64,000 nt of DNA from positions 27,326,402 to 27,390,401 of the forward strand of contig NC_088301.1 in assembly GCF_032854445.1 (NCBI RefSeq), written 5' to 3'. This DNA comes from Liolophura sinensis (Eukaryota > Mollusca > Polyplacophora > Chitonida > Chitonidae). Shown here piece by piece: positions 12,471 to 22,481 of this stretch; the stretch's first letter is position 1, and each line of letters starts with the position of its first letter. The notes under the pieces are model-generated. The model saw nothing but the letters and a program-made list of their open reading frames with translations. It was not told the origin of the DNA and ran no database searches. The position numbers were made by a program, and so were the translations under genes.

Positions 12471-14198
12471 GAACAACTTGACCTTAACCTTGGAGATGTC
12501 ACAGGAAATACATGTCTGATGTACGCATGTGCAATGGAAAGAGGCCCTATGGTTTATGTTTTTCTTGAACTTTATCGCACGAGGCAGCGCAGTGTCAACG
12601 TTTATCAGCGAAACCACGTGGGCCAGACGGCAAGGGAGATCGCCGAACAGAAAGGGTTTGGTAACATTGTGGAGTTATTTACAGAGGCGGTAGACAGCGA
12701 TTACTGGTCATCCTATTACGAACTGAGTCGTGATATGTCTTCAGCACATAAAACATCGTATCCTTTAAAGATAGAAGAAAGCAGTGGAGTCGAGGACTTG
12801 GAAAAGGGTATGGAAACTCATCTGAATGTGGGGGATCCCAGCAATCCCTTAGCTTACATGGTAGAGCATGTTCTTCAAGTCACTAACGGTGGACTGCAAG
12901 ATCCTGCAGATGGTGGCGCTGCACAACCAGACTTCAGCCGACATGACAGTATAGGTGGAAGCAGTATGAACACAACGACTAGCACTGACGGTCTGGTTGA
13001 TGCAGAGGTGACGGGAAAAGAGAACGTCACGAACAAAACGGGCAATGGCGGATATGACGAAGTAGACTGTGTAGTGAGGTCAACAAAAGAAAACAGCCTC
13101 CTAGAAATTTCGGACGAGAACAAGCAAAAGCAGCGGGTAAATACAGCTAGACGACGAAGCCTCAAGTCGAGACAAAGTGGAAAGAGCAAGTCTTCCGTGG
13201 ACAGTGCTAGCAGACGCGACGACGGCTCTCAATCCCGACTGTCACGCCAGGACAGTTTCAGGAGAAGTGGTGAGAGCAGTAAGCAGCGTCCATCAACTCA
13301 GGCTAGCGAATTCCAGCAGGAGAAAGAAGAGTTGATGCCTAAGAGTTTTCGCTCAAACATCAACGCGGACACCGAAGCTGACAACACATCCCACAGCAAT
13401 CAGAGCCCGACCAGAGTCTCGCACTCGCACCGGATCAACTATTACACACGTCATGACATACAGCACCCAGAGGGGAGCCCCAACCCGAAAACAACGAACC
13501 CCGAAGGTGCGGAACTATGCCCACGCCCCCCTCGGGCACCATCGCGGTCTGGAAGTCGGATGAGGCGCAGGAAAACGACAGAGGTATGCGTTACGGTGTC
13601 TGATGGGAAAATAGTGCCTTACAACCCGGGGAAGAAGAAAACTCAGGAAAACGCACCAAAGCCTTATGAATACCCAGACGACACTTACCAGGGTCAACTT
13701 CTCAACAACAACAACAGCTACACTAACAACGTCACGTCATCTAATTATGTAAGCGTTCCTCAACCGAATCGACGAGAGGGCAACTTTGACGAGTCTCCAA
13801 GAGTATCGGTTCGCTCAAGGAAAAGGCGAGATAACCGGCTAGCCCGGCACTTGGACGCTGGGAATCCTGGTGACTTTGAAGGAGCTTACATGGGTTACGG
13901 TGGTGTGAGCAGCTCAAGGTCATATGATCCTGCGTCCAGCGTAGATGTTGATTCATACACGCATGGCGAAAGTTATCCACGTGATCTAGTCCAGGCTTGG
14001 AATAATGGAGGTGGACAAGTATATGGGCAAAACCACGTCAGCCCCTCCTGCGCACAGTATGAGGTGAGCTATGATTTAGTAACGGGACTGTCTGAAAGCC
14101 CGTCAAGAACAGCCCGAGGTGGTAACTACAATTACGGCCGGCCCAGTTCCCGAGATATCCCTCACAGGAAAGGAAGTTTCCGCGCAATTGCATGGTAA
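12471..14198 (+). CDS. Ankyrin-repeat protein, coding exon 3 (C-terminal, with stop)
   Basis: 575 codons plus stop, entered in phase 0 after TTTTTGTCTTCAG. It completes the ankyrin domain (EQLDLNLGDVTGNTCLMYAC, then NVYQRNHVGQTAREIAEQKG) up to about residue 165 of a predicted 669-residue protein. The remainder looks disordered: a Ser/Arg-rich basic stretch near residues 320-370 (SRRRSLKSRQSGKS-like), a Pro/Arg patch PRPPRAPSRSGSRMRRRKT near 455, Asn repeats near 500, and a basic C-terminus ending GSFRAIAW. The ankyrin-head, long basic-tail layout fits ANKRD34-type proteins, but I could not recognise the conserved C-terminal motif of that family, so no symbol is given. An ANKRD33-like protein is an alternative. 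Confidence 0.92.
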   Translation, partial: EQLDLNLGDVTGNTCLMYACAMERGPMVYVFLELYRTRQRSVNVYQRNHVGQTAREIAEQKGFGNIVELFTEAVDSDYWSSYYELSRDMSSAHKTSYPLKIEESSGVEDLEKGMETHLNVGDPSNPLAYMVEHVLQVTNGGLQDPADGGAAQPDFSRHDSIGGSSMNTTTSTDGLVDAEVTGKENVTNKTGNGGYDEVDCVVRSTKENSLLEISDENKQKQRVNTARRRSLKSRQSGKSKSSVDSASRRDDGSQSRLSRQDSFRRSGESSKQRPSTQASEFQQEKEELMPKSFRSNINADTEADNTSHSNQSPTRVSHSHRINYYTRHDIQHPEGSPNPKTTNPEGAELCPRPPRAPSRSGSRMRRRKTTEVCVTVSDGKIVPYNPGKKKTQENAPKPYEYPDDTYQGQLLNNNNSYTNNVTSSNYVSVPQPNRREGNFDESPRVSVRSRKRRDNRLARHLDAGNPGDFEGAYMGYGGVSSSRSYDPASSVDVDSYTHGESYPRDLVQAWNNGGGQVYGQNHVSPSCAQYEVSYDLVTGLSESPSRTARGGNYNYGRPSSRDIPHRKGSFRAIAW

Positions 14199-14781
14199 AA
14201 TTTTCCCGCGGATGTATAACAGAACAGTTTGTAACATCAGGTGTAGGCCCACGTGGTAGTTATAGACATAGACTCGTTTAGGAATCACATGACAATTGTA
14301 TGAACAAAACATCGTGAAACTGATACGATATTCACATAGATGCAATAGTTTCAAACAGTACTATAAATGTAAATATCACTAAACGTACTGTTCAAATGAT
14401 ATTGTGGTTGACGGTTGTAATGTTGGTCGAGCAAGAAAGTCATGACAAAAAGTATTACCAAGATTACCATCTGTGTTTGTTTGGTTTTGTTTTGTTGTTG
14501 TTGTTATTGTTAATTAGAGACAACGTTATGGCTGTGCTAGTTTTGGATCATATGACCTTGAGCTGCTCACATCTTGATACCATTTTCCGCATGAATTTAG
14601 TTGTATATCGGAACTACAGACTTTCATACGTGAATTTTGTTTTCACCAGCCCGTTCAGTTCAGCAAGGGAATCCTCCTAGACTCTCCGGATCCAGGTGTT
14701 GGTGGCAATAAACGGCCGACACCGCATAATTATGATCACTTGCCTTCCAAAAAGGCCATTGCATTATGTGGTTTCCTCCAA

Positions 14782-14783
<2 letters not shown>
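14199..14783 (+). other. 3' untranslated region and end of the ankyrin gene
   Basis: Follows the stop at 14196-14198. A candidate polyadenylation signal AATAAA lies at 14707-14712 (GGCAATAAACGG), so the transcript may end near 14.73 kb, just before the AT microsatellite. No coding frame is supported. Confidence 0.4.

Positions 14784-14863
<80 letters not shown>
14784..14863. repeat. (TA)n microsatellite
   Basis: About 80 bases of TA dinucleotides, ending in ATGTATGTATAG. An open frame of Ile-Tyr repeats crosses it and is an artefact. Confidence 0.97.
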
Positions 14864-14869
<6 letters not shown>

Positions 14870-14934
14870 AGCTCAAAAGTAGCTCAAAACATCCGCAACA
14901 TATACCATTTTAAAAGTCTTTGATATGACCACAT

Positions 14935-15000
14935 CCGGGTTTGATCTCTGGTCTCCCGACTTCGAGTTGTACGCCTAAACCATGAGACCACCGAAAAGGT
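14935..15000 (-). repeat. tRNA-like SINE head
   Basis: On the minus strand: GGTGGTCTCATGGTTTAGGC (box-A-like), then GGGAGACCAGAGATCAAACC (box-B-like). The cloverleaf arms are too degenerate for a working tRNA, so I read it as a tRNA-derived repeat head. Confidence 0.45.
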
Positions 15001-15078
15001 CCTGTGGGTACGTATAGATCTATTTCTTAGCTAGTCCTTCTCGATGAAACCTTTGCACCGATATGTTCTTGCCATTAA
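15001..15078 (+). repeat. Detached fragment of the 15.6-16.3 kb higher-order repeat
   Basis: GGTCCTGTGGGTACGTATAG, then TTTCTTAGCTAGTCCTTCTC, GAAACCTTTGCACCGATATG and TTCTTGCCA match the spacer of the array further right (for example 15815-15890). The foldback element at 15089-15525 lies between, suggesting that element inserted into or beside an older, longer array. Confidence 0.7.
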
Positions 15079-15088
15079 ATTGGAAAAA

Positions 15089-15525
15089 GTATGGTGTCCT
15101 TTTTGTGCCACGAAAAAGCACTTGTATCAACCCCAAAACCTGAAACTCCAGGTCGAGGTCCAGTTTTCACTAAGAATTTTTGCGAGTTAAAGGCGCATTT
15201 AAACCTCGGTGTTGGGTTTTGAAACGCGCCGTCGTTTTTAACATGAGGTTTTAACATGCAAAAAGAGGCCAAAAAAAAAAACCGTCATGTTTCCGAAAAG
15301 GTGTATGAACCCCAAATTTCCACAGTATCATTATCAAAGTCGAGTTTTTGTCCATTTAATGGCTCATTTGAATTTCGACTTCGAGTTTTATAAGAGGCTT
15401 AACTGTATGTGAAAACTCGAACAAAAAGTCGACGTCGACTTCTGAAACTCGACGTGGAGTTTAGGGTCCTGCGAGTTCTGAGGTTGATACAAATGCATTT
15501 TAATGGCACAAATAGAGCACCATAC
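15089..15525. mobile_element. Foldback/MITE-like element FB1, copy 1
   Basis: About 437 bp with imperfect inverted arms. The left arm starts GTATGGTGTCCTTTTTGTGC at 15089. The reverse complement of the right end reads GTATGGTGCTCTATTTGTGC. The match continues through CACTTGTATCAACCCC versus CATTTGTATCAACCTC and into a CCAGGTCGAGGTCCAG region, about 80 bases per arm. There is no transposase frame, as expected for a non-autonomous element. Confidence 0.65.
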
Positions 15526-15632
15526 AAAAGTGAACATCAAAACACCGGAACGAAGAGGGCGTCAGGTAGGACAATAAGTCATAACGGGGCCAAAGGCTCA
15601 ACTATATGTTAATTGTTAGCGATCCTTAATGT

Positions 15633-16345
15633 CTAAATTGCCGAATGGTCTTGAGGTTAAGTTTGATCAGACTTCCATAAGTTTGATCAGATTTCCATAA
15701 GTTTGATCAGATTTCCATAAGTTTGATCAGATTTCCATAAGTTTGATCAGATTTCCATATACATCTCTGTATTCATACATTTAGCTTGATAACGATATTA
15801 GCACCTATACCGAAACGGTCCTGTGAGTACGTATAGACCTATTTTTTAGCTAGTCCTTCCTGAGGAAACCTTTGCTCCGGTATTTTCTTGCCACTTTATC
15901 GCATGAATGAAAATTGCAAGAATGAAAATATTGCAAGACTAAATTGCCGAATGGTCTTGAGGTTAAGTTTGATCAGATTTCGATAAGTTTGATCAGACTT
16001 CCATAAGTTTGATCAGGTTTCCATATACATCTCTGTATTCATATATTTAGCTTGATAACGATATTAGCACCTATACCGAAACGGTCCTGTGAGTACTCAG
16101 ACCTATTTCTCAGCTAGCCCTTCCTGATGAAACCTTTGCTCCGGTATTTTCTTGCCACTATATTGCAAGAATGAAAATTGCAAGAATGCAAATATTGCAA
16201 GACTAAATTGCCGAATGGTCTTGAGGTTAAGTTTGATCAGATTTCCATAAGTTTGATCAGGTTTCCATAAATTTGATCAAATTTCCATATACATCTCTGT
16301 ATTCACACATTTAGCTTGATAACGATATTAGTACCTATACCGAAA
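15633..16345 (+). repeat. Higher-order repeat with a nested 20-bp minisatellite
   Basis: Three large units start with CTAAATTGCCGAATGGTCTT at 15633, 15940 and 16203 (spacings 307 and 263). Each contains a run of a 20-bp subunit, AAGTTTGATCAGATTTCCAT: about five copies at 15658-15758, three at 15965-16024 and three at 16228-16290. The difference in subunit number explains most of the spacing difference. The shared spacer includes ACATCTCTGTATTCA and GATAACGATATTAGCACC. Confidence 0.93.
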
Positions 16346-16624
16346 CGCCGTTCACTGAATGAACTTGTCATCCATATAATTGCTATGTTATCGGTTTAAT
16401 GACGTGGAGTCAAACCCTGAACTGTCGAACTTTTTTTTGTAACAATAATTCAACCGTTGAAATTTTTGAATCTAAAAGTCAAACCGACGCACGCAGAAAA
16501 GCAAAACTGAACGAAACAAATTCCTAACGAAAAGTCTTGTTGGACGAAATTTTCGAACAGCAAGCACGTATCTTGCCTGAAGTCGGAAAGATCGTCAGTA
16601 ACTGGCTATGGTTAGAAGTGCATG

Positions 16625-17018
16625 GAAGCCGGATGCGGCCAGGCTTTTTCTTGTATATTTGGTCCAAAGCAAGAACAGCGATATTTGACCGACAGTATAT
16701 TTAGTCGAGATTTGGTCGAGATTAGGGCGACAACGCTAGATTCAGTCGAGATTCCCACGAGATTTGGTGGACAGTGCGACATTAAGACGAGATTTAGACG
16801 ACATTCCGTCGAGAAGGCGACATTTTTAACCAAATCTCGCTCTGTCGTTCGAGTGACGGGTTAATCTCGACCAAATCTCGCACTGTCGTCTGAATGGCCC
16901 ATGAATCTCGACTAAATCTCGCGTTCTCGACTAAATGTCGTCTGAATGCCGCTCTGTTGTCCTAATCTCGACCGAATCTCGCCTTCCGGTCTAGTTGGGG
17001 CTACCAGCGGCGGTCCGA
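16625..17018 (+). mobile_element. Foldback-like element FB2, copy 1
   Basis: Starts GAAGCCGGATGCGGCCAGGC, then AACAGCGATATTTGACCGAC. The first half is rich in GTCGAGATTT words and the second half in AATCTCGAC words, so the element can fold on itself. The same sequence in reverse orientation lies at 18690-18998. No transposase frame is seen. Confidence 0.65.
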
Positions 17019-17226
17019 GTTACTGTCTGGGCTCTCAGCTACGGGTAACGTCTGTACATTCAAGATGGGCTATTCTCATCGCCGCATGTACGTATGAACT
17101 TAACTTCACGTGATATAGCTTTCTATTTCTTACCAAGCAAGTTGCATACAGTTAAGTTCAACCATCTGTGTTTAAGGCTCAAACAGTTGCGGTATGGAAA
17201 TATATTATACATACAGTGAAAAATTG

Positions 17227-17349
17227 TGTGCGTCGGAAGGTCTGTAGCAACCTGCGGATGGTCGTGGGTTAGGGCTTTCATGCCACCTTGATGTTGGCCT
17301 TCTTCTATAAGTGAAATATTGTTGAGTACAGCGTAAAACATCGATGATA

Positions 17350-17384
<35 letters not shown>
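17227..17384 (+). repeat. SINE-A, 3' part with (AAAT)n tail
   Basis: GGAAGGTCTGTAGCAACCTG, CGGATGGTCGTGGG, TATAAGTGAAATATTGTTGA, then about nine AAAT repeats. An internal portion between the GTGGG and the TTGATGTTGGCC block is rearranged. Confidence 0.85.
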
Positions 17385-18146
17385 GGACAATGTATAGCAG
17401 TGACTGTCTGGACTTTTGTTCTATACGTCATCACCTGTACGAACAACTAAGGACGTACATCTGTACGTCAATGGTTTCCCAAACGGGTACTACAAATATG
17501 GACAGCGAACATCACTTATTGACGAGGCCCCCTACATGCAGGTATTATCTATTTGAACAATGCGGATCATTAACCGAATGAGTCCCTCCAGATATCTAGA
17601 TACACAAATAAAAATATATTTGGCCTGACTGGGCCACTTAAGATATTCGGTCAGTTCCGACAAGTGACTGAGTCACAGTTGGTTGGCTGTCCGACGAGAT
17701 AAAACAGTCAATGACTTGGCTCCTACAAGCATTTCGTGTATGTACTAACAATACCCAGCAATTACTCATCGAGTGGCCTCTGCAGGTAGTGTACAATGAC
17801 AAAAATATATCTGTCACTAACTGGGCCCTTATACACACGGTACTCCGTATTTAGTTACAAAATATACAAAACGGTCACTGAGTTCCTTAGTGTATATTGT
17901 ATATACGGACAAGGCATGTGTCTCCCCCTGACCGTGACCCTACAGGCAGCGTTAGGCCGATTTATTTAATATAGAGACAATAGAGGGCCTAGTTCTCCAC
18001 GATTTCTTCAGGGTTACGTTGACTCCAACGGTCGTGTTTTCATGGCTGGCTTTCGTCGCAATAATTATAATTTTAATTGCTATTCACGTAAATGGTTATC
18101 TACATGTGTCCTTAGGGTGTAGAGCCGTATCATCAAGTTAAAATAT
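17385..18146. other. Intergenic stretch
   Basis: Two short open frames lie here on either strand, but neither has a recognisable domain, a plausible splice context or a repeat match. I see nothing that I can assign. Confidence 0.4.
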
Positions 18147-18311
18147 GCTGGCTTCCTCTCCGGCCGTAAGTGGGAAGGTTTTCCAGAAACCTGCGGATGG
18201 TCGTGGGTTTCCCCCCGGGTTCTGCCCGGTTTCCTCCCACCATAATGCTGGCCGCCGTCGTATAAGTGAAATATTCTTGAGTACCGCGTAAAACTCCAAT
18301 CAAATAAATCA
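18147..18311 (+). repeat. SINE-A, headless copy
   Basis: Starts within the GCTGGCTTCCTCTCCGGCCG block, continues through the full 3' module (CAACCTGCGGATGGTCGTGG, CATAATGCTGGCCGCCGTCG, GTATAAGTGAAATATTCTTG) and ends CAAATAAATCAAG. Only the tRNA head is missing. Confidence 0.9.
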
Positions 18312-18577
18312 AGTTAAAATATATGGGGAATATTTTACTGTTCTGCCCTTTTTCCGTCACCGAAAACGTTGCATTGTGTGTGTCAACTTCGTGATATATT
18401 ATTTTGCTAAGGTAAAAGTTATTATTACCTGAATTATTATGATTATTTGAAATTTTGCAAACAGGGACTGTACGCTGCATTGCATTCAGCATATTTTTCA
18501 TTGTTATCAAATGTGAAGCTCAGAAGTTCGTCTTTTGATTCATGTTATGCTTTCTCTTTTGGCATTGTTTTTCATCA

Positions 18578-18579
18578 TC

Positions 18580-18610
<31 letters not shown>
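18578..18610. repeat. (AAT)n microsatellite
   Basis: About eleven AAT triplets. Confidence 0.95.
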
Positions 18611-18689
18611 TTACATCTTTACAATTAACACTTAACAGTATATAAGTAGCTATTAAATCGCTTATACAAACACACTCCCACACACAGAG

Positions 18690-18998
18690 TACATGGGTCG
18701 CCATGCAGCCCCTGTGTCAGCCTTAATCTCGTCTAACTCTCGTCTGAATATCGTACTGTCCACCAAATCTCGCATAAATATGGCGTTGTCGTCCGAATGT
18801 CGCTCGCTATGAAACTCCAGTTTTGGGTATAAAATTTGCACGAGATACTCTGCCGAATGTCGTTGGAGTCTCGCGGGAATCTCAACTGAATCTCGCGTTG
18901 TTGCCCTAATCTCGACTAAATCTGGCACTGTCGTTCAAATATCGCAGTTCATGTTTAGAAGGAATGTGTAGGAAAGAGCATGGTCGCATCCGGCTTCC
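18690..18998 (-). mobile_element. Foldback-like element FB2, copy 2
   Basis: Reverse-orientation copy of the element at 16625-17018. The reverse complement of its right end reads GAAGCCGGATGCGACCATGC, then GAACTGCGATATTTGAACGA, GATTTAGTCGAGATTAGGGC and AACAACGCGAGATTCAGT. The two copies differ at many positions, so they are old. Confidence 0.65.
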
Positions 18999-19004
18999 GC
19001 AGTA

Positions 19005-19095
19005 GTGTACGCCTCACACTCCACCTATAAAACTGACCGTCATTATATAGTAAAACGTGTTCAACGGCGTTAAACAACAATGAAATAAACAGATA
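19005..19095 (+). repeat. SINE-B, 3' fragment
   Basis: CACACTCCACCTATAAAACT, GACCGTCATTATATAGTAAA, then CGGCGTTAAACAACAATGAA and an AATAAA-type tail. It is the 3' block of the SINE-B type. Confidence 0.6.
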
Positions 19096-19453
19096 AGTAA
19101 AGCGTTCTTTCTTAACTTGCAATATTCACGGCATCATCTCACGTCGTTATTTTAACCAAAAATGTGGGTAATATTACAACATATGTGACAGATAACAAGA
19201 GACATAAGGATCGGAAGAATTGGAAAATAAGGATCGGAAATTCTGTATATTAAAAACATAGAAGGCACTACCGGAGTTTGCCTCAACCTCCGCCAAAGCT
19301 GAATATATACAAACTGCAGACAAAGGGACAATACTCTGCGTTTATGGCCTATGTCTAATATAATGAAGAATAGTCATAAAATTCCTTCATCCGGATTGCC
19401 ACCAAACTTTAACGGATTAGTCCTGGTCGCCCAAGGACTAATATGCCCAAAAG

Positions 19454-19459
19454 TTTATT
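19454..19459 (-). terminator. Candidate polyadenylation signal of the lipase gene
   Basis: AATAAA on the minus strand (plus TTTATT), about 86 bases past the stop codon at 19545-19547. The position is reasonable for a short 3' untranslated region. Confidence 0.4.
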
Positions 19460-19544
19460 CAAATCCGTACATAACTTTTTTCGCTGACGGACAGAAAAAA
19501 AATGCCAGCAAAAACATAGCCTCCATTTGCGGAGGTAAATGACA

Positions 19545-19785
19545 TTATACCGGCGGCTCGGGATAACAGTCGTAGGAGCACGGGGATTTCCGGTGTGTAC
19601 GCAGGGCGTAGATCCCATGCTTCTTTAGAGAGGTGTGATAACCCATCCTGGAGGACCCCCGGGAACCACTAGTGGTGCAATGCCTGTAACGCTTGTAGCT
19701 AAGGCAGGGGTAAACCTTGAATGAGTTGGCTGGGTTGATGGGTTCCTGGAACAAATCCTGGACTCTGCGGTGACTAAAGGCACGA
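19545..19785 (-). CDS. Lipase exon 5 (C-terminal, with stop)
   Basis: Entered after ATTTTATCACCAG with one base that completes a Ser codon begun in exon 4; 80 further codons including stop TAA. It contains the triad His in RAFSHRRVQDLFQEPINPAN and the family hallmark SRMGYHTS. Most relatives have Cys two residues before the His (CxH). Here it is Phe, while its usual partner, the Cys of QPGC in exon 4, remains, so the lid disulphide would be lost. The protein ends CSYDCYPEPPV with no PLAT/C2-like domain. Confidence 0.85.
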
Positions 19786-20787
19786 CTGGTGATAAAATCT
19801 AGCAAGACGGAACGGTACAGGCATCAGTTATTTGTTGTCACTTTATATATGTCTTCAGTTCACATTCCACCCCACCCCCAAAACCTCCCTCCGTCCCGCA
19901 CCAGTAAATCGTATGAAGGAGAGTTCATCCCCCACCGTTACCTATATATTGTCCTAAAACATCTTAATTTAGGCTCAGATGGTTATAGCGCTTCCTCCCT
20001 GCAACTATCTGAGCCTTGACCCAGAAAGTCGCGTGTTCCAATCCAGCTCTTGCTGTTTTTCTGCATGCAAGTGAACTGATTATTTACCTGTCTTATGTGA
20101 GTCCTTCTGTTGCTACATGTGAGCTACCTCATCACAACTTCTCTCTATGATATAAATGAACTACCTCATCTCAAGTCCTCCCTTTGCTATATGTGAACTA
20201 CCTCATCACGTCCTTCCCTTGCTATATGTGAACTACCTCATCCGTAAACCCTCCTGCTATAAATGAACTACCTCATCAAATGCCTTTTCCTTGCTACGAC
20301 TGATCGAACTACCTCATGATATGTCCTTCCCTTGCTACAAATGAACTATGTCAGCATATGTGCTCCCTTTGCTACACGTGAACAACCTCATTACATCCAT
20401 TCTTTGCTCTAAATGAGCTACCTTATGACATGTCCTTCCTTTGTCATATGCGAACTACCTCATCATATGTCCTTCATTAGCTATAAATGAATTACCTCAT
20501 CAAAAGTCCTTCCTTAGCTTTATGTAAACTGCTTAATCACCTAAGTCTTTCATTTGCTGTAAATGGAGGACCACATCACATATCCTTTCCTTGCTACCTG
20601 TGAACTGCCTCATCACATGTCCCTTTTGCTATAAATGAACTACCTTACAAATCCTTCCTTTGCTACAATTAGACCTCATGTATCTCATCTCACATCCTTG
20701 CTTTCTAAACGTCTACCTCCTCATCACAAAAAGACGACACTCAAAACAAAGACAACATTGCCATTAACCAGATTTTCTATGCCGTAC
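19786..20787 (-). other. Lipase intron 4, with minisatellite
   Basis: A 1.0-kb intron (donor GTACGG, acceptor TCACCAG). Most of it is a degenerate 38-bp minisatellite (20113-20660). Confidence 0.75.
20113..20660. repeat. Degenerate ~38-bp minisatellite
   Basis: About fourteen variable copies of a unit built on GCTATAAATGAACTACCTCA followed by TCACATGTCCTTCCCTT. Unit length drifts between about 34 and 42 bases, so the array is old. Confidence 0.92.
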
Positions 20788-20890
20788 CTTTTATCCACTG
20801 GCCGCCAGAACCAGCGGTCACATCCGGGTTGTTTTTCTCCGCCATTAGGGTAGAAGTCCTCGTCCCCCATAGCCGACACGGTTCCGAACC
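20788..20890 (-). CDS. Lipase exon 4
   Basis: Preceded by CCGTACCCCAG and followed by GTACGG. Entered with two bases that complete a Gly codon, it encodes GFGTVSAMGDEDFYPNGGEK then QPGCDRWFWRPVDK. DFYPNGG and QPGC are strongly conserved in pancreatic-type lipases. The region between QPGC and the His exon is the lid. It is only about 14 residues here, against roughly 23 in the classical enzyme, which in this family often goes with phospholipase rather than triglyceride activity (inference). Confidence 0.88.
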
Positions 20891-21102
20891 CTGGGGTACG
20901 GCCAAAAGAATTGGTGTCAACTTCTCATGAAAAGGGAACTTTGACTGTACAAATGGTACATTATCCCTTAGCGGGTAAGGAGTCCAGTTAAAATGCTCAA
21001 TTTCACGAAGTAAGACATGAGAATGGCCAACAAAAGCGACAAAGTCATGCGTCCTTAAAGGGCAATCGTAAACAAATGTAAAGCTTATTTGGCAAAATAG
21101 GG

Positions 21103-21420
21103 TCATGAACGAGTGGGTAAGGTACTTGCTTCTCAATCACTATGCAGGACACACAAAATGCAGGTTCAAACCCCGGCTAGGACGAGGAATGTGTAAATTC
21201 CGCTGTTCTCGCTGTTTGTGGAAACTATAAACGGTCGACGACGCTCGTGTCATCGTTTGGGCAGTCTAATTTTCGCCAAATGAAAGACCATTTGTTTTCC
21301 ACCAAAGGTCGGTGGTTCACAGCGGGCACTTCGGTTTCCTCCAGGCATAAACTGGCTGGGGCCTCCGTTTAAGAACAACATGATTAAGTATGGCCATAAA
21401 AATTGCAACGATGAAATAAG
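21103..21420 (+). repeat. SINE-B, near full length, in lipase intron 3
   Basis: The head contains GGTACTTGCTTCTCAATC and box B CAGGTTCAAACCCCGG. The body has GGTCGGTGGTTCACAGCGGG and CGGTTTCCTCCAGGCATAAA, and it ends GCAACGATGAAATAAG. It stops less than 20 bases from the donor site of exon 3 (the intron begins at 21437). Confidence 0.65.
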
Positions 21421-21437
21421 GCAAGATTGGTTCATAC

Positions 21438-21516
21438 CTCCTTGCAGAAGAGAGTCCCCATCCGTGTGGATGGCGTCAATAAGAGAACCGAAAACACGGC
21501 CCTGCTGGATCCAACC
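21438..21516 (-). CDS. Lipase exon 3 (damaged)
   Basis: Preceded by TGTTTTTTACAG and followed by GTATGA. It starts in frame with GLDPAGPCF, carrying the triad Asp, then continues in another frame with SLIDAIHTDGDSLLQGG, a strong match to the conserved IHTDG segment. Relatives have about twenty residues between these two motifs; here there are about nine and a frame change, so an internal deletion is the simplest reading. The exon end (phase 1) still fits exon 4. Confidence 0.75.
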
Positions 21517-21644
21517 CTGTAAAAAACACGGCAAGTAATGAAATGCATCATAGAATATACCTCTATATTAGTGGTCAAATATTTTTGCTGAAAAACATGC
21601 AGTTAACACAGTACAATACCACACATAATTTACGCATGTTATGG

Positions 21645-21747
21645 TTTCCTCACGCAATAGTGCTGGCCGCCGTAGTATAAGTGAAATATTTTTGAGTACT
21701 GTGTAAAACACCAATCTAAATAAATAAATAAATAAATAAATAAATAC
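21645..21747 (+). repeat. SINE-A, 3' part, in lipase intron 2
   Basis: GTTTCCTCACGCAATAGTGC, GGCCGCCGTAGTATAAGTGA, then GTGTAAAACACCAATC and seven TAAA-type repeats. Confidence 0.88.
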
Positions 21748-22481
21748 GCATATTGTGTAATTCAACAGTGCGGCCTTCTCACTCATTTTTACGAACTCAG
21801 AGTGGTTTTCAATAGCTTCGCTTTTTTAACTGGTTTCAAAAATGTCCGACAATTTGATTTGTGATGTTTTCATTATGAAAACCATTTACTGTTTCCTGGT
21901 TTAAACATGTTCTCACCATGATACAACCGCAATGCTGCCGATGTGGCGTTATATCGTAATCATTCCAATATAATTATAATAATACAATGTAATAGGCAAA
22001 TATATGGTTCTGCTGATGTTCACATTATAGAGAGGCGGAATTACAGCAGAATGATTCCTGAAAATATATACTAGTATACAAAATAGACCTTGTCGAATGT
22101 AGTCAGACATTAAAAACAACAAAGTCTTAAGTTATTCATAGTTAAAACTAAAAATTCCAAGAAATCTGAAAATGTAGTAGGTGCTGCATGTGAAAAGACA
22201 TGAAAGACATTCAAGATATGTCCTTCCGGTACATAACCGTTGTATGAGATAACAAATGGCAACTGAACGTATTTTAGTTATGGAGCGAACGAACTGGAAT
22301 TAATCCGAGACAAGAAAGAAAAAAAAGAGTTCGAGCATGTAAATCATCGTTTGGCATTACCGCTTATGGGAGGGAGAGAATACCAGTCACAAATGTTTTC
22401 CAAACAATGTAGCTTCGGTAACCTGGCAGATTTCTCTGTAAGCAGTATTTCCTTCACGTGTGCCACATTCCTCTCGCTCAC
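21748..22481 (-). other. Remainder of lipase intron 2
   Basis: Intron 2 runs from 21517 to 22481. Apart from the SINE at its low-coordinate end I see no repeat family or coding frame here. Confidence 0.5.

Noticed and set aside
12875-13980. Minus-strand frames inside exon 3 of the ankyrin gene
   Set aside because: Antisense shadows of a GC-richer coding exon; no domain.
14696-14923. Ile-Tyr repeat frame
   Set aside because: Translation of an AT microsatellite.
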